This document shows positions 7,373 to 14,786 of a DNA stretch of 52,033 nt, piece by piece. This DNA comes from an uncultured Pelagibacteraceae bacterium. Its GTDB lineage: Bacteria > Pseudomonadota > Alphaproteobacteria > Pelagibacterales > Pelagibacteraceae. The DNA lies in the NCBI GenBank assembly GCA_902632145.1, contig CACPBH010000003.1:1-52033 (forward strand), given 5' to 3'. The notes under the pieces were generated by a model, which worked only from the letters and a program-made list of their open reading frames with translations, did not search any database and had not been told where the DNA came from. Numbering within the stretch: the first letter of the stretch is position 1; each line of letters opens with the position of its first letter. Made by a program: the position numbers and the translations under genes.

Positions 7373-8272
7373 AGACTTTAATTTTTTAATATGTTTTGGG
7401 GTAATTTCACAACATCCCCCAATAATTTTAGCTCCCTTACTTTTTAATTTTTTACAAATTTCAAGAAACTTTTTAGGAGTAAGATCTTTTCTTTTCCCAA
7501 GCTGAACTTTTGGATTATTAGAGTCTGGTTTCCAACCTGGCGGAATATGCTCAAAAGCATTGATTTTAAATCCAAATGGGACTTTAAGTTTTTTTGCATC
7601 TTTTATAACTCCCTTTAAATCCTCATAAGAAACACAAGAAGCTATAATTCCAATGGGTTTATGTTTTTGAACTTTTTTTGCAACATTTATAAATTTTTCA
7701 CCTGAGGGCAACAACCCTTTACTCCTAATGTGAATACCGACTAAAATTTTTTTCTTATATTCTTTAATCGCACTTAAGCCTAATGAACATTCTTTCCAAC
7801 TACTCATTACATCTAGATAAAAGAAATCCACATATTGATTGAGATATTTTGCCTGAGATTTAAAACTTTCCTTTATAAATTTTAAATCTTTTCCAAGATC
7901 AGCAAAATAAGTAAAGTTTTGAGGAGGCAAACTTCCAGCAATTAAAACCTTTTTCCTAGACATTGCCACAGCTCTTTTAGCTAATTTTCCTGCTTGAACG
8001 TTAAGATTTTTATATTCTTTTACCAAACCATTTTCGATAAGCCTTCTTTTTCTGCTACCAAAGCTATTAGTTACTATAATTTCTGCTCCGGCTTTTATAA
8101 AATCTAAATGCGTTTTAACGACTGTCTTATGATATTTTCGATTATATAATGCTGAGGCTCCCCACAGAGTTCCGTGAGGTTTTACTCCACGGTTAAGGAG
8201 TTCCTGGCCCATGCCCCCGTCTAAAATTCTTGTTTTTTTAAAAAAATGATTATCCAGAAATTTCAATTCCAA
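7364..8272 (-). CDS. Homocysteine S-methyltransferase (betaine-type or related)
   Basis: Zinc-dependent methyltransferase that makes methionine from homocysteine (302 residues). The N-terminus has ILDGGMGQELLNRG, the family start motif. Zinc ligands are a Cys in IIASCVSY and the Cys pair in GGCCEITP near the C-terminus. Methyl donor could be glycine betaine (BHMT), S-methylmethionine or DMSP; the adjacent proXW favours betaine, which is inference. No ATG is available: the first codon is TTG at 8272, overlapping the small upstream gene by 23 bases, and a second TTG two codons later is possible. Last gene of the prpB-prpC operon. It converges with proW, sharing nine bases. Confidence 0.85.
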   Translation of the reverse strand: MELKFLDNHFFKKTRILDGGMGQELLNRGVKPHGTLWGASALYNRKYHKTVVKTHLDFIKAGAEIIVTNSFGSRKRRLIENGLVKEYKNLNVQAGKLAKRAVAMSRKKVLIAGSLPPQNFTYFADLGKDLKFIKESFKSQAKYLNQYVDFFYLDVMSSWKECSLGLSAIKEYKKKILVGIHIRSKGLLPSGEKFINVAKKVQKHKPIGIIASCVSYEDLKGVIKDAKKLKVPFGFKINAFEHIPPGWKPDSNNPKVQLGKRKDLTPKKFLEICKKLKSKGAKIIGGCCEITPKHIKKLKSLV

Positions 8273-8435
8273 AAAAAGTAGATAAAAGAATTACAATCGC
8301 AAATATTGCAAACCACATAAACCATTGGGACGCCACTTTAACCAAAGAACCTTTATCTATACCTTTCCAGGGCATGAAAGTATATGTAGCAAGCGTAACT
8401 AAAATTAAAAATAAAAGTAAATTTGTTAAAGTCAT
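8250..8435 (-). CDS. Small two-helix membrane protein, unknown function
   Basis: A 61-residue protein that I do not recognise. Hydrophobic stretches at about residues 3-21 and 36-56 are separated by a short polar loop with KGIDKGSLVK, so a two-helix inner-membrane hairpin is likely. It sits directly behind prpC with no spacer and overlaps the methyltransferase gene by 23 bases, so it is translated within the same operon. Its location suggests a part in transport or enzyme anchoring for the propionate or methionine step, but nothing in the sequence proves this. Confidence 0.7.
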   Translation of the reverse strand: MTLTNLLLFLILVTLATYTFMPWKGIDKGSLVKVASQWFMWFAIFAIVILLSTFFGIEISG

Positions 8436-9560
8436 TTATCTTTGGTTAAGCAACATAACTTCTCTTACTTCAGCCCCTCTGTATTTAGACAAAGGTCTTA
8501 TGAGTTTGTTTGAGGCGTGTTGTTCCATGATATGAGCAGACCAACCTGTAATACGAGACATAACAAATATTGGTGTGTAAAAATCTATATCAATACCCAT
8601 CATGTAATATGTCGGACCACATGGAAAGTCTACGTTTGGATGTATATTTTTTCGATTTAACATTACCTTTTCTAAAATTTCATACATTCTCGTATATTTT
8701 TCTTTTTTCAAAAGCTTAGCAACTTTAAACATATAGTGTTTCATTGTTGGTACTCTCGAGTCTCCTGTGCGATAAACTCTATGACCAAATCCCATAACAA
8801 CTTTCTTTTTATCTAATGCATTCTCTATCCACGCTTTTGCTTTTTCAGGTTTCCCAATTTCCTTCATCATATGCATTACCGCTTCATTAGCTCCGCCATG
8901 CAATGGACCTTTCAAAGAGGCTATAGCTCCTGTTATTGCGCCATGTAAATCTGATAAACTTGATGTAATTGTTCTAGCTGTGAATGTCGAAACGTTGAAA
9001 CTGTGTTCAGCGTATAATATTAACGAAATATCAAATGCTCTTACAATTTCTTTATCTGGAACTTTATTAAACATCATTTTAAAGAAATTTTCTGAAAAAG
9101 ATAATTTTTTACTTGGAGCTATAATTGACTTTCCTTTCCGTGTTCTGAAATAAGCTGCAACAGCTGTTGGTGTTTTAGCAAATATTCTCATTGCTTTTCT
9201 CATATTTGCTTTAGGAGAATTATCTTTTGTATCTTTATCTTCTAATGCCATTAAACTTACACAAGTTCTAATCACATCCATGGGATGAGCGTTTCGAGGC
9301 ATTTTTTTAATATCATTTAATATTTGTTTAGAAAGTTTTCTTTCTGACCTTTCTTGTTTGATAAATTTTTTCAGCTGGGTTTTGTTAGGGAGTTCTCCAT
9401 TAAGAACCAAATAAGCAACTTCCTCGAAATCACACTTGTCACAAAGCTCTTGAACTGTGTAACCTCTATAAGTTAAGGCACTCAGCTCGGGAACCACATG
9501 TGAAATAGTAGTTTCATCAACTACTATACCTAATAAACCTTTTTTAATTTCTTCACTCAT
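8436..9560 (-). CDS. prpC: 2-methylcitrate synthase (citrate synthase family)
   Basis: Condenses propionyl-CoA with oxaloacetate to 2-methylcitrate (374 residues, the short length usual for PrpC rather than GltA). Catalytic motifs are present in order: LYAEHSFNVSTFTART, GPLHGGANEAV with the first catalytic His, GFGHRVYRTGDSR with the second, and VDFPCGPTYYMMGI with the catalytic Asp. Its start codon shares one base with the prpB stop (TAATG), so translation is coupled. Some enzymes of this group also accept acetyl-CoA. Assignment as methylcitrate synthase rests mainly on prpB next door. Confidence 0.88.
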   Translation of the reverse strand: MSEEIKKGLLGIVVDETTISHVVPELSALTYRGYTVQELCDKCDFEEVAYLVLNGELPNKTQLKKFIKQERSERKLSKQILNDIKKMPRNAHPMDVIRTCVSLMALEDKDTKDNSPKANMRKAMRIFAKTPTAVAAYFRTRKGKSIIAPSKKLSFSENFFKMMFNKVPDKEIVRAFDISLILYAEHSFNVSTFTARTITSSLSDLHGAITGAIASLKGPLHGGANEAVMHMMKEIGKPEKAKAWIENALDKKKVVMGFGHRVYRTGDSRVPTMKHYMFKVAKLLKKEKYTRMYEILEKVMLNRKNIHPNVDFPCGPTYYMMGIDIDFYTPIFVMSRITGWSAHIMEQHASNKLIRPLSKYRGAEVREVMLLNQR

Positions 9561-10456
9561 TATTCATGTCCCTCAGTAGAAAAATCTGTAATCTTTTTGT
9601 CTGGCGTATTGTATTTCTCATATTCTACTAACTCGTACAACCTTTTTCTAGTCTGCATTTTGTCAATAATATTATTTTGATGGCCGTCTCTAAATATCGA
9701 TTTTAAACCAATTTCCACATTTTGCATCGCAAGTCTTTGTGTGGTTACAGGGTAGATTACAAGATTATAACCTAAATTTTCTAATTGTTTTTTATCCAGT
9801 AATTTAGATTTTCCAAATTCTGTCATATTAGCTAACAAATATCCTCCCGCTGTTTTTCTTACTCTTTCAAATTCACTTTCATCTTTCATAGCTTCAGGAA
9901 AAATCATGTCAGCTCCAGCTCCTTCGTAAGCTTTAATTCTTTCTAATGTCTTATCTAATCCCTCAACAGAATTAGCATCTGTTCTAGCAATAATTAAAAA
10001 ATTTTTATCTTTTCTAGCTTTTACTGACTCTTGAATTTTTTTTACCATTTCCTCTTTTGAAATAAGCTCTTTATTATCTAAATGGCCACATCTTTTTTCA
10101 GGTATTTGATCTTCTAAGTGACATCCTGCTAAACCTTTGCCTTCAAAAATCTCAATTGTATTTTTACAATTTCCAAAGCCAGTATCAATATCTACTATTG
10201 TAGGTAAATCAGTAACTCTTGCTATCTGATTACTTCTATAGCTCACCTGGTCTAATGTTGTTAAGCCAATATCAGGTAAACCAAGATCATTAGACATGAC
10301 ACCACCTGAAACATAAACTCCATCAAAGCCTATTTCTGCTATAAGTTTCGCACAGAGAGGATTATAAGCACCAGGAAATCTTAATAATTTTTTTGTTTGT
10401 AAAGCTTTAATTAAATCTGATCTTTTTTCTGAGATTTTCTTTTTAGTAAAATGCAT
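9560..10456 (-). CDS. prpB: 2-methylisocitrate lyase
   Basis: Cleaves 2-methylisocitrate to pyruvate and succinate, the last step of the methylcitrate cycle (298 residues, TIM-barrel of the isocitrate-lyase/PEP-mutase superfamily). The catalytic Cys lies in KRCGH at residues 121-125, the PrpB form of the lyase signature; D89 and D91 in DIDTGFG bind the metal. First gene of prpB-prpC-small membrane protein-methyltransferase on the minus strand, with a good promoter just upstream. No prpD or acnD/prpF gene is in the window, so the dehydration/hydration steps must be supplied from elsewhere. Confidence 0.9.
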   Translation of the reverse strand: MHFTKKKISEKRSDLIKALQTKKLLRFPGAYNPLCAKLIAEIGFDGVYVSGGVMSNDLGLPDIGLTTLDQVSYRSNQIARVTDLPTIVDIDTGFGNCKNTIEIFEGKGLAGCHLEDQIPEKRCGHLDNKELISKEEMVKKIQESVKARKDKNFLIIARTDANSVEGLDKTLERIKAYEGAGADMIFPEAMKDESEFERVRKTAGGYLLANMTEFGKSKLLDKKQLENLGYNLVIYPVTTQRLAMQNVEIGLKSIFRDGHQNNIIDKMQTRKRLYELVEYEKYNTPDKKITDFSTEGHE

Positions 10457-10464
10457 TCGAGTGA

Positions 10465-10493
10465 TTTATATTAGAGCAGGATATAAAAATCAA
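10465..10493 (-). promoter_or_regulatory. Sigma-70-like promoter of the prpB operon
   Basis: Read on the minus strand: TTGATT, a 17-base spacer, then TATAAA. It fits the 40-base gap between the upstream exporter gene and prpB, placing transcription start very near the prpB ATG. The match is to consensus only. Confidence 0.5.
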
Positions 10494-10496
10494 AGA

Positions 10497-11096
10497 TTAT
10501 TTAAATAAAATAAATAAACCAGTTAAAACTAATAGAATAGCTAGTAGATATTCAATTATCTTTTTAATTTTTATATTGGTTATAAATTTTCTAAGACCAC
10601 TTCCAAATAAAGCCCATAAACTTATTGTAGGAAAACATATTATAGCTGCTGTAATTGTTACAAATGCTATTCCAATTATTACATTTTCTTCGGTCGGAAA
10701 AAACCCTGATGCAACAGCAACAGCAATAGACCAAGCCTTAGGATTTATAAATTGAAATAAAGAGGCCTCATAAAATTTCAGCGGCCTTCCCGTTTCTTTT
10801 CTTAAGATGCTAAATGAACCAATCATTTTCCATCCTAAATAAACTAAGTAAACAAAACATAAAATTTTCATCATAAATTGAACCTGAGGATAAATTAAAA
10901 ATAAATTTGCTAGACCAAAACAAGTCATACCAATTTGAAATATATGACCCAAAGGAATTCCAATTAAATGTGGTAAAGTTCTAACAAATCCAAACTTCAT
11001 GCCAGACGCCGTAAGCATTGCATTATTAGGCCCGGGCGTAAAAAACATCGTAAAATAAAATATTGATAAAGCTGAGAATAAACTTAAATTTATCAT
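10497..11096 (-). CDS. LysE/RhtB-family amino-acid exporter
   Basis: Inner-membrane efflux protein (199 residues) of the LysE/RhtB superfamily, which exports amino acids or homoserine lactones. The N-terminal segment holds the family hallmark TPGPNNAMLTASG at about residues 21-33, followed by KFGFVRTLPHLIGIPLGH. Six hydrophobic segments fit the usual topology, and FINPKAWSIAVA near residue 115 is the second family landmark. Its start overlaps the stop of the HAD gene by four bases (ATGA), so both are one unit. Substrate cannot be told from the sequence. Confidence 0.85.
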   Translation of the reverse strand: MINLSLFSALSIFYFTMFFTPGPNNAMLTASGMKFGFVRTLPHLIGIPLGHIFQIGMTCFGLANLFLIYPQVQFMMKILCFVYLVYLGWKMIGSFSILRKETGRPLKFYEASLFQFINPKAWSIAVAVASGFFPTEENVIIGIAFVTITAAIICFPTISLWALFGSGLRKFITNIKIKKIIEYLLAILLVLTGLFILFK

Positions 11097-11755
11097 AAAT
11101 ATTTTTCTACTATCTTATTAAAGTGAATGAAGTCACAGATTAACTCATCATGTTTAATTTCTTTTGGTGTTTTTTCTGTATATCCATCTTCAACCAAAAC
11201 AAATGGTAAATTAGCATTGTAAGCAGAGTTTGAATCAACTTCACTATCGCCTACCATAATGGTTTTTTTTAAATCACCACCCACAATTTCAACCACGTTT
11301 GTAAGATGTCTTGGATCAGGTTTGTTAAATTCAAAAGTATCTGCCCCAGCTACATACTCAAAGTAGTTATACATTTTTATTTTTTTTAAAAGATCTATAG
11401 CTAAAACCTCTCTTTTATTAGTACAAACACCCATTGATATATTTTTAGATTTTGCCCATTCGAGAAACTCAAAAATACCTTTAATTGGCTTGCTTTCATT
11501 ATTAATATTTTTTGCATAATAACTTATAAACTCATCTACCATTTTTTTTTTGGTTTTTTCATCTGTTATTTCGTTTTTGAATGACCTTTGCATCATTATC
11601 CAAGCTCCCCTTCCTGCAAGTGTTTTAATTTCTGATAGTTGTTTTTGATTATGGCCAAATTTTTTCATTACATGGTTATGAGCCGCCATAAGATCAGGAG
11701 CTGTGTTTACTAAGGTGCCGTCTAAATCGAAAAGAATGGTATAAATTGGATTCAT
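11093..11755 (-). CDS. gph: HAD-superfamily phosphatase, phosphoglycolate phosphatase-like
   Basis: Cytoplasmic HAD phosphatase (220 residues). Motif I is FDLDGTLVNT with nucleophile D10 and acid D12, motif II is VCTNK, motif III includes the Lys of FNKPDPRHL, and motif IV is MVGDSEVD. The helical cap between motifs I and II is of the Gph/PGP type. Probable substrate is 2-phosphoglycolate, but the family is promiscuous. Divergent from the glmU-like gene across about 70 bases and translationally coupled to the LysE-type exporter. Confidence 0.75.
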   Translation of the reverse strand: MNPIYTILFDLDGTLVNTAPDLMAAHNHVMKKFGHNQKQLSEIKTLAGRGAWIMMQRSFKNEITDEKTKKKMVDEFISYYAKNINNESKPIKGIFEFLEWAKSKNISMGVCTNKREVLAIDLLKKIKMYNYFEYVAGADTFEFNKPDPRHLTNVVEIVGGDLKKTIMVGDSEVDSNSAYNANLPFVLVEDGYTEKTPKEIKHDELICDFIHFNKIVEKYL

Positions 11756-11780
11756 CTTTAAAGTATTAAAAAGAAATATT

Positions 11781-11808
11781 TTGTGACTTATTTCAGTTTA
11801 ATTATTAA
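11781..11808 (+). promoter_or_regulatory. Sigma-70-like promoter upstream of the glmU-like gene
   Basis: TTGTGA at 11781-11786 and TATTAA at 11803-11808 with a 16-base spacer. Transcription would begin around 11815, about ten bases before the ATG at 11825. It also argues against the in-frame GTG at 11783, which would lie inside the -35. Confidence 0.45.
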
Positions 11809-11824
11809 TGTAAAGAAATTTTTA

Positions 11825-12469
11825 ATGAATACAAATAATAAATTAAACAAAGCTAACTCATACAGGCTTTCACAAGAATTATTAAGAAATAAAGCTTTAA
11901 AAAAAGGTGTACATTTAGTTGCACCGGAAACAATATTTTTATCAAAAGATACTTTTTTTGGAAAAAATGTAACCATTGATCCTTATGTAGTAATTGGCCC
12001 GAGAGTAAAAATTGGAGATAACTCTCACATAAAATCTTTTAGCCATCTTGAAGGAACTAAGATTGAAAAAAATGTTACTGTAGGTCCCTATGCAAGATTA
12101 AGAGAGGGAACTGTTTTGAAAAAAAATACTAAAATTGGTAATTTTGTTGAAACAAAAAAATCCTCTATTAACCAAAATTCAAAAGTAAATCATCTTTCAT
12201 ATATTGGAGATACTTCAATTGGAAAAAATTCAAACATTGGCGCAGGAACAATTACTTGTAATTATGATGGTGTTAAAAAATCAAAAACAAAAATATCTGA
12301 CAATGTTTTTGTAGGATCTAACTCATCTTTAGTAGCTCCTGTAAGCATTGATAAAAATAGTTTTGTGGGAGCTGGATCAGTAATTACAAAAAATGTAAAA
12401 AAGAAGTCACTAGCAATTGCTAGAGCCTCACAACTTGAAATTAAGAATTATAAAAGAAAGAAAAAATAA
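11825..12469 (+). CDS. glmU: GlmU acetyltransferase domain only (glucosamine-1-phosphate N-acetyltransferase)
   Basis: Left-handed beta-helix acetyltransferase (214 residues) equivalent to the C-terminal half of GlmU, which acetylates glucosamine-1-phosphate for UDP-GlcNAc synthesis. Hexapeptide repeats fill about residues 40-205. Residues matching the E. coli active site are R91 (ARLREG), K111/K112 (FVETKKS), H123 (VNHLSYIGD) and N146/Y147 (TCNYDG). The first 35 residues resemble the helical linker of full-length GlmU. The uridyltransferase half (about 230 residues, G-x-G-T-x-M) is absent, and the upstream gene is divergent, so this is not a frameshift within the window. Overlaps glmS by one base (TAATG). 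Confidence 0.88.
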   Translation: MNTNNKLNKANSYRLSQELLRNKALKKGVHLVAPETIFLSKDTFFGKNVTIDPYVVIGPRVKIGDNSHIKSFSHLEGTKIEKNVTVGPYARLREGTVLKKNTKIGNFVETKKSSINQNSKVNHLSYIGDTSIGKNSNIGAGTITCNYDGVKKSKTKISDNVFVGSNSSLVAPVSIDKNSFVGAGSVITKNVKKKSLAIARASQLEIKNYKRKKK

Positions 12470-14286
12470 TGTGTGGTATTATTGGAATAGCTAGTAATAA
12501 ACCTGTTTCGATAAATATAATTAATTCTTTAAAAAAATTGGAATATCGAGGTTATGACTCTGCAGGTTTAGCAACTTTAAGTAACAACCTAATTGATGAA
12601 AAAAAATGCTCAGGAAGAGTAGAGGAACTCGAAAAAATATTATTTAAAGATCCGTCTAAAGGTAATTTAGGCATAGGTCATGTAAGATGGGCTACACACG
12701 GTGTACCCAATATTATTAATGCACATCCTCACTCCTCTGAGAAAGTCTCTGTAGTTCATAACGGTATTATTGAAAATTCAGACGAACTAAAAAAAGATTT
12801 AGAAGCCCAAGGTTTTAAGTTTAAATCACAAACTGATACAGAGGTAATTACTTTATTAGTTACCCAGTTATTGGAAAAATCAGAACCTTTAGAAGCAGTA
12901 CATAAAACCCTTAAAAAATTGAAAGGTAGTTTCGCTTTAGGGATTATATTCAAAAATTTTTCAGATATAATCGTCGGTGCTAGAAGAGGTAGCCCATTAG
13001 CTGTAGGATATTCCAATGAAGAGAATTATTTAGGCTCAGACTCTTACGCATTGAAATCCATGACAAATAAAATTTCTTATTTAGATGATGGAGAATTGTG
13101 TATACTTACAAAAAGCAATGTTGCTTTCTATGATGTTAATTTAAAAAAGATTAATAAAAAAATTCATACAGTATCAGATGATGATAACGTTTCTGACAAA
13201 GGTGATTATAAAAACTTTATGTCAAAAGAAATATTTGAACAAGCTAGTACGATTAAGAAATGTTTAAATGAATATACTGATAGTATTAAAAGAGATATTA
13301 ATATTTATAATTTTCCTATTGACCCAAAAAAAATTAATAAAATAGTTTTGATTGGATGTGGTACAGCCTATCATTCGTGTTTAGTAGCAAAATATTGGCT
13401 TGAAGAGCTTACAACTATTGATGCGGAAATAGATATAGCCTCAGAATTCAGATACAGGAAACTAAAATTTAACACTAATAATTTATATATATTTGTGTCA
13501 CAATCTGGAGAAACTGCTGATACTGCTGCTGCATTGGATATATGCAAAAAAAACAAAGTTAAAACTTGTTCTATTGTTAATGTCGTTGAAAGTACAATTG
13601 CAAGAAATGCTGATTGGGTTTTGCCTATTCATGCTGGTCCAGAGATTGGTGTTGCTTCAACAAAAGCTTTTTTAGGACAGCTAATTGTTCTATATATATT
13701 GTCTTTAAAACTTTCTATAATTAGAGGCGATATAGATAAAGATAAGTACAATGAAAATTTAAGAAATTTACATAAACTTCCAGAGTCGATTAAAAATACT
13801 TTTAAACTAGAAAATGAAATTCAATTGATGGCTAAAGAATTTTTAGACGCGAAAGGGTCAATGTTTTTAGGAAGAGGAAATTCATTTCCTATTGCTCTTG
13901 AAGGGGCGCTGAAATTGAAAGAGCTCTCTTATTTACATGCTGAGGGATATCCAGCTGGAGAAATGAAACATGGACCTTTAGCTTTGATTGAAGAAGGTTT
14001 ACCTGTAATAGTAATTGCTCCAAAAGATAAATACTATGAAAAAACCTTATCTAATACGCAAGAAGTTATAGCAAGAGGGGGTAAAATTTTTTTTATAACA
14101 GATAATAATAAAAGATTATTAAGCACCAATATAAGATATAGGTTGAGAGTTCCAAGAATAGATAATCTTCTATCACCAATATTGCTAACTATACCATTGC
14201 AGTTATTAGCTTATCACGTAGCTTTGTTAAAAAATTGTGATATTGATAAGCCTAGAAATTTAGCTAAATCAGTAACAGTTGAATAA
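12469..14286 (+). CDS. glmS: Glutamine-fructose-6-phosphate aminotransferase (isomerizing)
   Basis: Makes glucosamine-6-phosphate from fructose-6-phosphate and glutamine, the entry to amino-sugar and cell-wall synthesis (605 residues). The N-terminal glutaminase domain starts with the nucleophile Cys in MCGIIGIA and has HVRWATHG. Two SIS isomerase domains follow, with GCGTAYHSC and VSQSGETADT in the first and EGALKLKELSYLHAEGYPAG in the second. The C-terminal motif PRNLAKSVTVE is intact. Directly coupled to the glmU-like gene, so two amino-sugar steps are made together. Confidence 0.97.
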   Translation: MCGIIGIASNKPVSINIINSLKKLEYRGYDSAGLATLSNNLIDEKKCSGRVEELEKILFKDPSKGNLGIGHVRWATHGVPNIINAHPHSSEKVSVVHNGIIENSDELKKDLEAQGFKFKSQTDTEVITLLVTQLLEKSEPLEAVHKTLKKLKGSFALGIIFKNFSDIIVGARRGSPLAVGYSNEENYLGSDSYALKSMTNKISYLDDGELCILTKSNVAFYDVNLKKINKKIHTVSDDDNVSDKGDYKNFMSKEIFEQASTIKKCLNEYTDSIKRDINIYNFPIDPKKINKIVLIGCGTAYHSCLVAKYWLEELTTIDAEIDIASEFRYRKLKFNTNNLYIFVSQSGETADTAAALDICKKNKVKTCSIVNVVESTIARNADWVLPIHAGPEIGVASTKAFLGQLIVLYILSLKLSIIRGDIDKDKYNENLRNLHKLPESIKNTFKLENEIQLMAKEFLDAKGSMFLGRGNSFPIALEGALKLKELSYLHAEGYPAGEMKHGPLALIEEGLPVIVIAPKDKYYEKTLSNTQEVIARGGKIFFITDNNKRLLSTNIRYRLRVPRIDNLLSPILLTIPLQLLAYHVALLKNCDIDKPRNLAKSVTVE

Positions 14287-14289
14287 AAA

Positions 14290-14703
14290 ATGAAAAAAAA
14301 ATATCACGCTATGGTTCTTTCATGTATGGACCCTAGGTTCCAACCTATAGTTTATAATTATTTAAAAAAAAGAAAGTTAAATGGTAAATATAGCGCCTTC
14401 ACTTTTGCAGGATCTGCTATCGGGGTTACAGCAAACAAGTTTAAAAAATGGCATAAATCGTTTTGGGACAACATTGATATTTCTATTAAATTACATAAAA
14501 TAAAAAAACTTATAGTTATTAATCATCAAGATTGCGGTGCTGCAAAGATGATGAATAACAAGAAGTTCTTTAACAATATTATCGAAAAAGAAATTCACAA
14601 AAGATCTTTTATGTTAATTAAAAATAAATTTAAAAAAAAATATCCCTCATTAAGCATTGAAACAATTTTGATCTCTTTAAATAAAAAAGCCAAAAAATTT
14701 TGA
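14290..14703 (+). CDS. Minimal beta-carbonic-anhydrase-like protein
   Basis: A 137-residue protein with the zinc-site pattern of beta-carbonic anhydrases: C12-M-D14-P-R16 (SCMDPRF) and H79-Q-D-C82-G (INHQDCGAA). It would bind zinc by C12, H79 and C82, with the D14/R16 dyad. It is much shorter than typical beta-CAs (about 200 residues) and ends in a very basic Lys-rich tail. Begins three bases after the glmS stop, so probably in the glmU-glmS operon. Hydration of CO2 is plausible; the small size means activity should be treated as unproven. Confidence 0.72.
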   Translation: MKKKYHAMVLSCMDPRFQPIVYNYLKKRKLNGKYSAFTFAGSAIGVTANKFKKWHKSFWDNIDISIKLHKIKKLIVINHQDCGAAKMMNNKKFFNNIIEKEIHKRSFMLIKNKFKKKYPSLSIETILISLNKKAKKF

Positions 14704-14742
14704 TTTTTTTGCATTTTTAGACCAATTTATTTATATTCTTAC

Positions 14743-14771
14743 TTGGAAAAAATGTAATTGCACTATATATA
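14743..14771 (+). promoter_or_regulatory. Sigma-70-like promoter of the DAHP synthase gene
   Basis: TTGGAA at 14743-14748 and TATATA at 14766-14771 with a 17-base spacer, in the 83-base gap before the aromatic-pathway gene. The start of transcription would be within about ten bases of the ATG. Confidence 0.4.
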
Positions 14772-14786
14772 TACCGTGAGTTGAAT

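Noticed and set aside
11783-11824. Upstream GTG start for the glmU-like gene
   Set aside because: The added 14 residues are not like the family, and the GTG lies inside a plausible -35 element; ATG 11825 is preferred.
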